Below are positions 34,082-46,581 of a stretch of DNA of 64,000 nucleotides, one piece after another. Every line of letters begins with the position of its first letter. Within the stretch, counting starts at the first letter, position 1. This stretch comes from Ptiloglossa arizonensis (Eukaryota > Arthropoda > Insecta > Hymenoptera > Colletidae). Where the stretch lies: positions 15,626,811 through 15,690,810 of the forward strand of contig NC_135058.1 in assembly GCF_051014685.1 (NCBI RefSeq), given 5' to 3'. The position numbers were made by a program, and so were the translations under genes. The notes beneath the pieces were generated by a model. The model had not been told where the DNA came from. It searched no databases and was given only the letters and a program-made list of their open reading frames with translations.

Positions 34082-37000
34082 TCCGCTGCTCGGTGGAATA
34101 CTTGATTCGCTGTGGTAACGTTAAACCTTGCCAAGTAAATTTTGCCGAATTACAACGTTTCTGTTTGGCAAATTTTCCCCATACCGTGAGTCTTAATTAA
34201 ATGGTTCTTCGAGTTTCTACGTATAATCGTCGGTGAACACGGTGAAATTGTAAATTACACCGATCCGGTACCAACTGTGCGATGTATCGACAAATTACAG
34301 GTACGAACCGGAAGGGTTGGTAGAAGTCGAGAGGGAGAGAGAAAAAAGAAAATTAGTAAACGTATGGTTAAAGGTTGATAAATTCGAGGAGACTGTGTAA
34401 TTTCTTTGACAATGTACGTGCACGGGTGGTGCGATTATAGTTTCGTTGAGAAATTTCTTCCAATGAAAAAGCTCGTGTTGCGTCGTATACGATTCGACAG
34501 CTTCCGTTTTTTCTCGTCGGGTATCATTTCGAAAATTTTCGTTTATCAACGATAAAGTTTCCGGTTAAGAACCACGAAGTCTCTCGAGCGAGTTGAAACG
34601 AACATCTCGCGATGTCTACAGCGAAGGATACGTTGCTGCGAGAATAAAACGGTTTAAGGAGGGCAATTTCCGGTCTCTTTGAAACACTTCGAACGGAATT
34701 TTCTTTCACAATGACGCGGAATCGACAAAGGTGGTTCCGAAATTGATTCGAATCGAAATTCTCGAGTTCGTTCGTGAATTTGAAGAATTTTCGGAGCGTT
34801 CGAAGGTCGTAAATAATACTGGAGAATACACGGAAAGTTAATTATTCGATATCCTTGGAAAAATAAATATTCTCCGGCACGAATTTACCGTACTTGGTGT
34901 ATTTCCACGCGCGACAAGCATCGAGTACTCGATCCTCGATTATCGACGGAGATCGAGAATCCATCGTCGATGGAAAATTTGCAGGTTTTCGGTGGCGAGC
35001 TTTCTCGATTCTTTGGTTGGTCGAATTTTGATCGATCGTCGACGCGCTTGGCGTGTCTTCGGTTCATCGCGCGTGCTCGGTGCATTTTCGAAATTGCGCG
35101 AAACGAAACGAAATTCCCGTGAACGAGACGGAACGAAACGTGCCGGAGCCGCGGCTCAAAGCGACCGCGGAAACCCAAGTTATTCGAAGGGCGCATTCTT
35201 ACGGACCGCGATTCAAATATGTCAAATATCTCGCGGCGGCGCAAGGAAAAATTAAGGGGGTCCACCGGATACAAGGAAACCGTCTCACCCCGGTTCTACT
35301 TTGATTAAAGTATGTCGCGCGGTTTTACGCTTTCCTCTGTAATTTCGACTTGTCGGTACTTCGTTCCTTCGTTCTCGGATGGGGCGAGTTTCGAAGCATG
35401 GGGGAACCGTTCCACCCTTGGATCCGTGAACTGCGAACGAAGAACGAGGACCAGGGATATCTCGTTGGGATAATTCGTCTCGAATAGTTTCTCGAGTCGT
35501 TCAACTCGACGACTGGAAAAGATCTACCAAGGGTTTAGTATTCGAACGAATATCGTATTTTGGCTTTAAACAGGCCTTAAACTTTCGTAAAAAGTGTCTC
35601 GATACCGTGATAAATTTAATATTTGTCGTTCGTGCAAGACTTTTTAATAATAGGTAAGGTTTGTACGCGTTACTCGTCGCGTAAAAATTAGAACAGATCG
35701 CGATAAAAATGATCGATCGTTCGAGATGTTCGAAGATACGGGGAAAGTAAGAAATAAGTCGGGGTATCGATGCAATATCAATTCTCGTGACACCGATCCG
35801 CATCGTTCTCGTTCCCCATTGTTCGCCACTCTGGCCAGAAATTCGCACGAATCTTTCGCGACGTGTTTACGAGGAAAGCGTGTTTCGCTGCTAAGAGTCG
35901 CTTACGTGTGTACGCGCACGTGTCGTCATAAATAACGATCGTTGCGTAAACGGCGAGTTTCACCGAGTTTTCACGGGACATGCTCCGCATTCGCGACGGA
36001 AAATAATGAGGAAACTGTAATTATTCGTCGTTGCGTTAGCCTTTGTCGCGAGCGCTTGGAAAGGATTCCCACGTGTCCCATGATGTCACCGGTTGATTTA
36101 ATGCCCGACCACATTTTCCTACGCGTCGTAAACCGGCCACGCGGCATTATCGAGGCGCGAAACGGACGCTCGAACACGAGAGGACTTCTGTCATACGTTA
36201 TTAAAAGCGTGGGAAGGATATTTCAAGGTGAGAAGCCACCTCGTGGATACCGTTCGCCGCGTATCACGCGAAAACAACCTCGTATCGGCCATTCTACGAC
36301 GACCACGACACTGTTTTCGTCTTTACTCGATGCCCGGCACACGTTTCGTGCATCTCTCCTCTTTTTATTCCGATCGTCGAATAATCGTGTGAATTATCGA
36401 AATTAAGGGGAACTGCGCTGCGATACTTTGCGACGAAAACAACACGGTTCGTGTAAGTAAAGTTTGCGTAACTTCGTCACGGAGAATTTAATTTCCTTCG
36501 AGATCTACTTAACATTTTTACGGACGACGAATACGTAGCGAAGAAATCCAAAACCGACATCATTTCTCGTGGATCGATTTTCTTCAAAATCGAATCAGGT
36601 GTTGAAACGAGGGTACGAATTTTGTAGTTAATTTTTCGGAGATTAAAACGATCTCGGTCGTCGCAATAGAATTAACTTGATCTCGCCACGATCGATTTCT
36701 AGATATAGAAAATTTCGTCTTTAATTTTGGAGATATTGGCTCTCGATTTTACGTTCTGTGCACACCGGTGTGTACCCAGGTCGAAAGTTAATCGTTTCCC
36801 ACGGTGTATTCGGTATTATCGACACCAGAGGCGTTCGTGTGTACGCGCACCTACGTAACGGATTGTTTTCATTATCTCTGTTCCCCAAAGGCTGAATCGC
36901 ATCGATCAAACACGGTTCACAGTGTGACTGCGACACGTCGTACTGACAAAGAATGATCGCGTCTCGTGCTCGAGGTGCCACGTGCTCTATCGGTACGATT

Positions 37001-39041
37001 GCTCGTTACACCGGCGACTTTCCCTCTCGGGCGTCAACGTCTCGCTTCATCCATTAAATACTGCCGAAAGTGACTCGTTCGTCGTTGCCAGGGTGTTACC
37101 GAACTGGTGATAGAAACCGAAAGGGTGTGAATTTAAAAAATCAGTCGAAAATATAGAGTAACATTTTTTATACGGAGTTCCATTTTAGAAATCGATACGA
37201 GAGCTAAAGTACGTGTACTAGAATCTTGGAAACGTTGATCGTTACAATTCGTAACAATGGAAAAAGAAACGAGTGAAATTTGTGGGTGAAAAGTGGAAGA
37301 GTAGAAAATTGAGTACGTGGACGTGAAAGAATTCAAATAGTTGCTCGAGGCGTGTATAAATATACTTGGAAAGTTTTACGTATTTATCTTAAAAAAAGAT
37401 TGATTTCCTTTAAAAAAATAGTTTTGAAAATTTTGTTATTTGTAACGTTTCGAATCAGAACGTTCCTTTAAAAATGGTCATAGTTTATCTTCAAAGTGGT
37501 AAAAAGTTCGGGACGTTGGCACGTGTCCAAGTACCGTTCGACGATGACAGGAAACAGGATGCATCTCGATCGTTCGTTTCTGAAACGTGGTCCCGGAAAA
37601 TATTCGAAGCGGGGATAGGGTTCGTGAATTTTGAAATCGATGAAGTTTCGCGGTACTGGTAGGATCGTCGGTAGGGGGTGCATAGCCGCGCGAAACGCGG
37701 TTTACGCGCTGTTTGCTGTTCGCACTGCATTTCTCTCGCGGATAGAGGCCGCTCTTAGCTTTATATAATTGCGAGCTTTCATATTTGATGTTGCCAAGCC
37801 GGCACGGTAGCTTCAGCCAGTTTGCACTGGCTTACACACGGCCCATTTCTAGCATTTTCAAGCAAGCCGACAGAGGTGCACGCTGGGTATGCGGCGACCT
37901 GCAAACACCGCTAACTGTGCCTTGTTTGAAGCCAGGATTTACCGTGCGTTATTCCCGGATTTGCGGAAACCGGGATGTTAGACCCACCCCTAACCCACAC
38001 CCTTCGGCCATCCCCGGCCATCAGCGGGATTTTTCAGCCCACAGCGCGGTTCTCTTTGCTTTCCGCTCGCGATCCCTCTGACTTCGTTTCGGGAAATCGT
38101 TTTCGGATTATCAGAATCCCGCTGGACCCGCTGAATCCCTCTGGGCTCTTCCGGTTCCTGAAACGCCCAGTTGCGAACTACGTTGTCTTTGGACAACGTT
38201 TCCCGTGTTAACTGGAATTTCTTTTAAAACCGTTCAACCGTACCGGTAAAACTCGACGGTGGGAAGTCGAGCTTCGAGCTGGGAGTCAAAGAAATTCTAC
38301 AATTACTCGAAAAATTATCTCACAATTACGACAAATTATCCTAGAAATGGTAAAAATTATCTTACAATTGGTAAAAAGTGGCAAGAGTGCCTTTGATGGG
38401 CCCAAATTCGAATTTATTTAATCGTTCCTTTCTCTAATTTTATCGATCCGGTGGCTGTCGAATATCAATGTTGACTATGCGAAAACAGAAAAGATAGTTC
38501 CAGGAGTAAATTCGTCCAAGTATGGTTCCCAGATACGCGATCGAGCTCACGGGGCCCGGGAACTGGATTAAAAAGCACGAAGCCACGATGTCGTCGTCCG
38601 TGGTGCAAAAAAAGTCGGGGCAACACGACCGTGTCCCCGGTGCGTTTTAAGCGGCCGCGCTGGCGAATATTCGCGCGTAGATATGTATCCGTCGTGCTTT
38701 ATGCCCGGGCACCGGTGTGTATGAGTGCGAGGCCGTTGTTATATTCAAATTCAGTCACTTGGCTAGTCCATGATTGTGCGTCGGCGAATATTCCAATATA
38801 CCCACGGTGCTCGGCCATATTGCAATTCTATTACCGCGGAATTCCACGACTGGCATAAGTAGCGGCCTGAGAATTCTCAGCTCGCCTCCCTCGCTCCCCT
38901 CCCTACCTTGTACTCGCCCGCCCCGTGTGGATTTCCGACAAATTGTTTAGGATTATTGCGTTATGATTTTATGCGCGTCGGGTCGAACCGCTCGTAGCGG
39001 CGGTATCTCGGTGGCATCGTGGACTTTTCCTTGCTTCCTGA
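34082..39041. other. Unique sequence, no gene supported
   Basis: Five kb of single-copy sequence. An 80-bp interval at 35574-35653, between a weak acceptor and ATAG|gtaagg, is open in one frame. A CAAG|gtgaga donor at 36225 lacks a good acceptor. Short 20-25 bp repeats of aaattatcttacaatt occur at 38298-38370. Nothing else was found. Confidence 0.5.
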
Positions 39042-39425
39042 ATGGCGGTTCCGAGCGCTATTCGCTTATACCGCGATGACCGAGTTAACATTTACACGGA
39101 TCGCGTTACCCTCGTTTTTTGCCACTCCGTCGAACAAGTTCGTCGTCCGGTTGCTTCTCGCGAAACGATTCTTTGTCTTCGCGAACTCGAAATCGGAGCG
39201 CAAGTCGAGAGAGTATTCGAACCTGTACGTATTACGTATTCGATCGATTTTGAAATTGAATTATCAATTCTAATTCGCTCTAATACGAATCTCGATCAAT
39301 GTTATCCAACAATGCACTTTCGTTCGCGGAAGGAAGAAGGAAAAGTTTACCGAAACATCCGCTCGAAGTCGGTACTCATTATGCACGATCTCACTTCGTT
39401 GGATACACCTTCGATCTTATTGTAA
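39042..39425 (+). CDS. Unrecognised ORF, 127 codons (weak)
   Basis: An ATG-started frame of 127 codons, evenly mixed in composition and free of low complexity. Its last codons overlap a good donor (cttatt|gtaagt at 39421), so it could be a first exon whose frame continues after splicing, the in-frame TAA belonging to the intron. Neither a downstream exon nor a promoter was identified. The peptide alternates basic and hydrophobic stretches with no signal peptide, membrane span or known motif. Composition and the donor are the only support. Confidence 0.22.
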   Translation: MAVPSAIRLYRDDRVNIYTDRVTLVFCHSVEQVRRPVASRETILCLRELEIGAQVERVFEPVRITYSIDFEIELSILIRSNTNLDQCYPTMHFRSRKEEGKVYRNIRSKSVLIMHDLTSLDTPSILL

Positions 39426-41587
39426 GTTTGAATTTATTATGCATACATCGAACCAGTTCTCTATTATCTTGTTCCATTCATCTACCGCGATATTTAAATA
39501 AACTGTGTATAATTTCCGAGTTGAATGTATCACAACTCGAAGCACGTTAATTAAGGTTTCTATTAAGCCGCATTAGAATTGGTAATTCTAACTTGAGACT
39601 AATTAAGTATGCAAAATATTTTATACGTACGGGGGGAGTTGGATACTTTTGCCAATTGTAAATATCCTATGGAAACACTCGTGTACCGTTTAATTAATTT
39701 CACGCTATTGTCGCGTACAATTGTGACGATATAAAACAGCGAAAACACGACACGACGAAGAATAGAGCGCACAATGGTCCAAGGTAGAACAAAATGTTAC
39801 TATAAAATCTAAATCGCTTAAACCACCGAGAAAAAGTTAAACAACGTACAGTTCGAATAAGGTGGAGCGGTAATTATCGAAACGCTGTGCATTAATATAA
39901 ATAAGAACAAGTGTCGTGTGCCGGTTACCGGTGGTGGAACAGGTTTGTAACGATAACAAGCGGTAAGTGTCAATTACAATTTGATGTAACAACCGTGATA
40001 TGGAAAGCCAGCTTGGATAATAATTGGTTGCGCTAATGGGATATTACCGTGGCGTGTCTATGGCCCGGAATATTGTACCGAAAATGATTTACTCGACGGT
40101 AGAAAATCATGCGAATCGACGAACAATGAATACAGATTGTCGCTAAACGAAGGTTCGTGATAGAGCAACGAGGTTCGCCGGTTGGGTTCGAACGCGGATC
40201 GAAGTGTTACAATATCGTTCGAGGGAAATGTCTCGCGTTCACGTGCACGTACAACGCAGGTATCGATTCGAATAGTATTCGCGGACGAGAATGGTACAAT
40301 CCTCTCGGCAATTTCTTCTCGATCGATAAAGATAACGCGAGTATCGGCTGCCCGCGAATAATATCCACGAGGGAAGGTACCGCCCTCTTTGGTCATCTTG
40401 AAAATCAGGTTCCCGATACCTTGTTATTCTTGGCCGAGGAACAATGCAAATTGGCACAGCAATTCGGATCGCGGTCCGTTCGTCGCGCTTCATCGAGCCC
40501 GTTATTAATACCGCTAATATTTACCGAGGGGCTCAAAAGATCTTCGATCCCGTCAGACGTGGCCCAGCCCTCTCTTTCTTACCGCTTTCGTCTCCTTTCC
40601 AGCCGGTTCCAAGGAGGATCCGTGGGCCTTGGAGGCCTCCGGGCGCAATATGACATTTAATTAAGAAACTTGGGCGAGCTCTCCGAGTGATATTTGAGGT
40701 AATTAAAAATGTATCCGTCGCGGTTCTTTGAGACAAGCCATTTTCATTGCTGCACAAAGGAGCCTCCCGGGGCTAATCTCTACGATCCTCCCTCTCGCGT
40801 TCTCCTTTCCTCTTTTCACTCTACCCGGACGAGGGAGGTGTCTCTTTTTCTCTCTCGTCTCTTTTCTCGTCCTCCCACGCTACCTTCCACGTGCCTCGCT
40901 ACGAAATTGCCCGGGAGGTGACCGACCAGAGACTCTTCAACGAACCGTTTTTTCGAGCTACGTTCAGACAACGATGAACAGTAACAGTAGCCACTTCGAT
41001 AGTCCAACAATAGAAACAGTTCGGTTCATCGTAATAGGTCGCTCGATAAGTTTTAATTTGCAACACCGTTACTCCGTTCGAATATCGCAACGTTGAAAAC
41101 CTAACCTTCCGCGACCGTCACCGAGAGTAACCTATTGCAACAGTCGGAAGGCTTGCGACATCGAGAACAAATTGAGTCAGATTTTGCTCAAGAAAATTGT
41201 CTCGACGTTCACCGTGTTTGACAATCGCCCGTGGAAAAGGAGAACGTACCCGAGGTGTCCTTTCAGGTGTAATTTTCGAAAGCAGTACTCGTGGAAATAA
41301 AAACGAAACGGATCGATCATTTCAGCTGTCAACCGAGCCGATCTTGTAAATAATTAGCTCGCGAGTCGAACGCGGGACAAAGAAGCGATTCGAAGGGATC
41401 GAGGATCGATCGATGGGCGACGCGATCGCAGGAGAGGATCCATCGAGCGTACCTTCCAAAGCTCGAATGAAGTTACTTGGCGCGCAGGTGTGCGCGAAGG
41501 CATCCAACAGCCGGGGGATCGCTTAATTTTGCAGGAGCTGGAATCTGGCTGATGCCTCGCTGGCAAAGGGCGTTCGTTCGTCCGCCA
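39426..41587. other. Unique sequence, no gene supported
   Basis: Contains a 167-codon frame starting at GTG (40157-40660, plus) overlapped by 84- and 112-codon minus frames, so probably compositional. TAATTA/ATTTAATTAAG words near 40655-40710 are the type bound by homeodomain proteins, and a regulatory role is only a guess. Confidence 0.45.
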
Positions 41588-41618
41588 CCCTGCCCCCCTG
41601 CCCCCCTGCCCCCTACCC
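41588..41618 (-). other. G-quadruplex motif (C-rich on plus)
   Basis: Five C runs of 3, 6, 6, 5 and 3 on the plus strand, separated by TG, TG, TG and TA. On the minus strand this is five G runs with 2-nt loops, a strong quadruplex pattern. On the plus strand it is an i-motif candidate. Confidence 0.75.
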
Positions 41619-42097
41619 TTCGACCCGGCAGCCCTCTTTCTTTCGCGGCCCGTTCATAATCCGCTCAAACAAAGCGAGTATACCAGCCAACGAGCGCAGA
41701 CACGAGCTCGGCCGAGATGACAGCTTTAAACGAGATTATCAAACGATTAAAAGAATTTCCACGACTTTTCCCTCGAATCCTTTTATCCACTTTTTTACGC
41801 TTTGGTCTCTTCGTATCCAACTGTACACTCCGGAGAACTTGCGTGCAATCTAATTTTCATCGTATAGTTTTCACGTGGCGTTGCTCCTCGTGCAGGAAAA
41901 TTAGGAACCGTTCCCGTACCGGTACGTGTTCATAGAATTATCCAAATCGAATGAAAAATAGTCGAGGAGAGACTGTTGGAGTGCTACGATATTTTTCAAG
42001 CGTGTGTAGAACAGTACCATTGAAGAGAAATGTAGTCAAGAAGAGGGTGTTTTACGTTTTTGTACAGTGAGGTCTGGAACTAGATTATCTCGACCTA

Positions 42098-42300
42098 TTC
42101 TAAGTACTTCTCATTCTACTCGAAGTCTTCTTCGATCTACTCAAAGTCTTTCTTCCCCGCTCAAAGTCTTTTTCGTTCTACTCAAAGTCCTCGACCTACT
42201 CAGTATCCTCCTCGACCCACTCAAAGTTCTTCTCGACCCGCTCAAAGTCCTTTTTCACCCACTGGGTATTCTCCTCGGCCTACGGAAAGTTTTTCTCGAC
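42098..42300 (+). repeat. 20-21-bp minisatellite, ten copies
   Basis: ctcaaagtc-type cores start near 42119, 42140, 42160, 42181, 42199, 42220, 42241, 42260 and 42281. One unit reads ctcgacccactcaaagtcct. As 21 bp equals seven codons, one plus frame yields a seven-residue repeat resembling LDPLKVL with leucines at heptad-like spacing. This is probably accidental. Confidence 0.9.
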
Positions 42301-42720
42301 CGATAAAAAAGTTTAGAAAAAAAGTCACGGAGACTGTAAGCGACGCGATGCGTGGACCGCGATCGTGGATCGTCGGGATCGGTTTTCACGGTGAAATCGT
42401 TAATTAATCGCGGACGCGATAAATTATTTCCGGACGTGACAGAGCGTGGAACGACTCGGAGACACGAGGCTGTTCCTCCTCGCGGCTAGCCTCCGCGGGC
42501 CTATCCAGGGCAGGGACAGAGTTCTGCGCGTGTGTCGCGATGTTCGATGGTAGATAGAAAGATGAGTCCGGCTTCCGTGGAAGCGAGGACGAGCCGGCGT
42601 TGGGGACCATAATACGCGCGATGCACACAGGCCGCTCATCTGCATAACACCGGCGGACGCAGCCTCGACATGAATATTTACCGGTCATTTATAAGTCCTG
42701 GTACGGGCGTTTATCGCGAT

Positions 42721-42826
42721 TCGTCGTCGTGGTCGTCGTCGTTGTGGTCGTGGTCGTCGTGGTCGTCGTGGTCGTCGTGGTCGTCCTCCTCGTCGTCCTC
42801 GTCGTCCTCGTCGTCCTCGTCGTCCG
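42721..42826 (+). repeat. GTC/GTG then CTC-GTC compound microsatellite
   Basis: The first half is built of ggtcgtcgt nonamers, the second of cctcgtcgt nonamers. Serine/tryptophan-rich open frames across it are products of the repeat. Confidence 0.95.
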
Positions 42827-42914
42827 GCGCAATCGTATTGGAAGCGGCGCGATCGTTCCGAGGATCTCGCGCGTCCCGATGTGTGTACCGGAAGCGTAGC
42901 GGTGCCGGTGGCGT

Positions 42915-42954
42915 CGGGAACCGCTCGGGAACCGCTCGGGAACCGCTCGGGAAC
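42915..42954 (+). repeat. 11-bp tandem repeat, 3.6 perfect copies
   Basis: cgggaaccgct is repeated without error three times and followed by cgggaacg. An 11-bp period is not a multiple of three and shifts frame at each unit, so it argues against coding here. Confidence 0.95.
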
Positions 42955-43204
42955 GTAACTCTCCCTCGCTGATTGCGAGGCCAGGCCGAGTTTACGATAT
43001 ACGGGCCTTTAGTTTATTGCTACGGCGTGTCGTTACTTCCGACCGTTCCGGGAAATTTCTCAGATTTCTCGTACCGATTCTCGATCGATCCCCGAGACGG
43101 TCTCCGTTCGCGATTCTGGCTACTCCTGCCTCGCACGAAACTGGGCTTCATCTCCTGGCTAACGCAGAGTTTTTCGTTTTTCTTTCGCGACGAATCCACG
43201 GAGA

Positions 43205-43420
43205 TTGTAGTAACAGTTTCGGTTCTTCGTGTAGTAATGTCGATTTTGGTTCTTGAAGTAGTTGTAATGTCGGTTTCGGTTCTTGAAACAGTTGTAATAT
43301 CTATTTCTCGGTTACCAACGGAGTTGTAACATCATTTTAGATTCTTGAAGCGGTTACAATATTATTTTCGGTTTTCGAAACAGTTGTAATATCTCGATTC
43401 TGGAAACGGTTACAATATCC
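43205..43420 (+). repeat. ~30-bp minisatellite, eight degenerate copies
   Basis: gttgtaata(t/g) or ggttacaat cores start near 43208, 43231, 43261, 43291, 43323, 43352, 43383 and 43408. Each is followed by ttcggttcttgaaa-like sequence. Confidence 0.9.
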
Positions 43421-44780
43421 ACTTAAGAATGTATTTAAAAAACTACATTCCCTCGCGGTATTCGATCATGGATTACCGTGGAATACGTTTCTTCCAGAGA
43501 TTCGTAAACGATCATCGTTTGGAACATTCGTTGCGAATAATGCATCGCGTTACGTATAATACGTACATTGGTACAAAGATTGGCTTACGAACTAGGAAAC
43601 TGAATATCTTTGAAACGTATATCTTCCAGACATATAATAACGTCTTTATTACACCGTGTAGAAGGTTCGGACTGGTTGCTCTTAAGCCTAACCTATCATC
43701 TTTACGAAGACCGTTCAATGAGCGTTATCGGTCTACAATGTTAGTATCTGTAATTTATAAACATCCTGTATACTATATAACTTAGCTGTTCGGTGTAAAT
43801 GTTACTTCATTTCGCACCACTTCTTTCGTCCCTGACATTTACTTCGTTGTACCGAATGAGCATACCCGAGGCATGAGAAATTATTCGCATTCGCTTTGTT
43901 TCGCGTAAAAAATGAACCGACGGTTGTATTAGACGAAATATTAAACTGCACGGAGAAACAAAACGTGGACAGTGGCGTAAACGCAAAATATTTCAACCAC
44001 GTAAAGATGGGACTCGATCTTTCCGTCGTCGAGTCTAAATACACACTTGGTTACAATAATAAAAGTTACAAAAAATGAAAGTCGAACAAGGATTCTTACC
44101 TACGATAAACTATAAATTTTCATTTTATAATAAAAATTCCGAAATAATCGTTTCCACGGAACTTTCGCTTTACATATATTCTATCTCTACATTCTATATT
44201 CTACATATCTGTACTCTATATCGAACAGATTCGAAACAAAACCTTGAGGCAAAAGTAATTTCTCGTAAAGGGTTCGCGAGCACGGATATTTTTCCAAAGG
44301 AAAGCATCAAAGGATGAAAGTTTTCTTTTTTTCTTTTCGATCGTTGGAAAATTCACGTTTTCGTTTCCCTGTGGGGTATCGGTGGTTCGATGTGTCGGGG
44401 AATGGCGCCCATGGTGGATGGTATCGCGACGTCGTGTTCGCAGCTCGAGGCGGCTAATTTAATAAAAACCGCGACTCGATCGTCGGGCAATGGGGTCGCA
44501 GCGTGAATCACAGAGAAACGGCCGCGAAAGCAACGCGGAAGATAGATAGAGAGACCGTACGAGGGTGGTAAAAGGGAGGCGCGCAAGGGAGAATTTTTCA
44601 TATGCTTACTTGCACAGAAATAATGAGCTTGTCCATAAATAAAGAATAGAAGCCGCTCGCGGCGAATGGGTAATGAAGTCTCTCGTGGATAATTGTTATC
44701 GCTGGAAAACGTTGCGGGGCTTGCGTTTTCCGCGATGAAACGACGTAGACGCGGGCAAACGAAACAGCCTCCTCCCCCGC
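43421..44780. other. Unique sequence, AT-rich
   Basis: 118- and 80-codon frames at 43429-43785 and 44075-44317 are AT-rich and unrecognised. A minus-strand donor-like GTAG|gtaaga near 44091 has no acceptor. The reverse of an acaggatgtttataaatt word ends near 43773, similar to the words at 9703 and 22190. Confidence 0.5.
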
Positions 44781-44859
44781 CCCCGCCTTCTCTCGTTCGT
44801 TTTTTTTTCCTCCATTTTTTTTCTCTTCTTTTTCGATTTTTTTTTTTTTTCTTTTTTCA
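44781..44859 (+). repeat. Long pyrimidine tract ending in TTTTTTCAG
   Basis: About 80 bp of C and T ending in an ideal acceptor string at 44860. The following frame reads 31 codons to a stop without any donor, so a terminal exon is possible. The tract may simply be low-complexity DNA. Confidence 0.7.
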
Positions 44860-44861
44860 GG

Positions 44862-46436
44862 GCGCTTTGCACGTCCAATTTGAAACGAATCGAAGCGTCG
44901 AGCCGCGAGGATGCTTCGAGCTCGCGAGACGATCTCCGATCGCGCGTTTAATTTGAAATTTAAGCGAAAAACTTCGCGAACGCCTCGGCGCCAATAGCGA
45001 TTTCCTTCATAGGGAAACTATTTTCATTTGGCGAGCGACGTTCGATCGGGTTCGTTGGTCGCGCGATTCCAACTTTTGCATTTCGTTGGATTTTCGAAAC
45101 ACGCTTCGTTCACCGCATAGTGGAATCCTCCTCCGGGTTTCGTCCCGGATGGAATTGCGTTAAACTTCGGTAACGAAAGTGTTGCATCGACGACTGTGTT
45201 GCAATTAAGAATCGTAGGTACAGCGACGACACACGCGATGACATTTTTACGATACGAGAAGAGAAGAAAAACGAACGAAAAAAGGATGCGTTTTAGGAGC
45301 TTCGAAGTTCCTCAGAGAAACACCTTAAGAAAAAAAAGAACACTTCCAGCCTGGAATCGAATCCCGAATCGCGGCGTTCGGAATCTGCCGCGAGGGGAAT
45401 CGCGCGAGAAATATTTTCATCTCGTGGAATCATCCCGGGTATCGTCGCTTGTCCGAGATCTCGCGTATTCCCGGCGAACTGGCTTAAAATAATCAAGCCG
45501 GTGCTCGGGTTCGTCGAGTTCCGAGTTAATTCCATTCTGGAAAGTAAAGGATTCCATTTCCTTTGCGAGGTCCCGTCGGTGTGTACTTAGCGCGTGCGAG
45601 CTTCCGGTATCACCGATGTGTCGACTATCGGGGCCACACATATCGCGTCCGAACATAAGGGTACAAGAGGCCGCGCGCGGGGGGGTTGGCGCGGAAAGCT
45701 TTTTAATTAAACGTGGCTCGACCCGGTCCGGCTCTTTCCCCCCACTCTGCCCCGTCCCGCGTCCTCCGGCATCCCCCACTCCCGAGCGCTCCGGGAGTTC
45801 AAAGTCGAGGCTCGGCAAGTCAATATCAAATACCTCGGAGCTAGACGGAGTGGCTGTGCGCGCAGTAAGCACAGAGTAAGCACGGTAAGCAGAGACAGCC
45901 ACCCCGATACGATCTAACTACGTGAATCTGCCGGCGAGAGTTCCCTTTCTCCCCTCCAGCTCTCTCTCCAGCCGTCTCGTTCCCTCTGTTTAGGTTCGCT
46001 CGGTCCTCGTTCGGCACGGTTCTGGTTCGTCCGTCCGTCCTCTTCGTCCTCGCGAGCATCGATGCGCGTACGTATCGACGCTTCGGAAGTCCCGGCGAGA
46101 GCAACGGGTAGATTCTGGCCCCTCGGCACATAAATCGACACTAGGGGCCCCTTTCGTGTCGCTATTTCAGCGACCTCGTGCCGACCCTATCGAAGAAGGG
46201 CACCGGTGATAATGGTTACGAGCCTCGAACACGATTCCCTTCTTCTGCCGCTTACTCGTTCCTCGCGATTCCACCGAGCAACGCCGACGGAACCCTGGAT
46301 TCGTTCTTTTCGGGGGTCGTTTTACACTTTAGGATCTTCTCGTTTGGTAGATTCGAGCGCGTATCGGACACTTTCGTCGACCGAGTATCCTTTCTCCTGG
46401 GGACTGTATACGAGACTCGCCGCGTAAGAGCGTGTA
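44862..46436. other. Unique sequence, no gene supported
   Basis: A C-rich segment at about 45735-45785 is partly quadruplex-like. An acceptor-like cgtgtcgctatttcag (AG at 46169-46170) opens a long plus frame that runs into the mariner-like element and has no donor. Confidence 0.45.
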
Positions 46437-46579
46437 CTAGCTTCTTCGATAAGTTTTCTCGTTTTTTTTCAGCGTAAAAGAGTACCGTGACGCTTCGACT
46501 TTGAGCAATTGTACATGTAGTACCATCTTTAGAAAAATATTGTTTCTTATCGAACAACGAAACTTATCGAGCGATCCAT
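46437..46579 (+). mobile_element. Mariner-derived MITE, copy 3 (internally deleted)
   Basis: A 143-bp element with TA at 46435-46436 and 46580-46581. The left end ctagcttcttcgataag and the reversed right end atggatcgctcgataag match each other and the other two copies. It shares ttttctcgtttttt, gcttcgactttgagcaatt, catctttagaaaaat and cttatcgaacaacgaaac with the copy at 17764. It lacks about 70 bp of the centre in two blocks. Confidence 0.75.
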
Positions 46580-46581
46580 TA

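Noticed and set aside
40157..40660. 167-codon plus-strand open frame starting at GTG
   Set aside because: GTG start only. Minus frames are open over the same bases, and there is no family or splice support.
42915..42954. Direct repeats as a CRISPR-like array
   Set aside because: Units are contiguous 11-mers without spacers, and the sequence is eukaryotic.
46171..46436. Plus-strand exon behind the tatttcag acceptor
   Set aside because: No acceptable donor, and the frame continues into the mariner-derived element at 46437.
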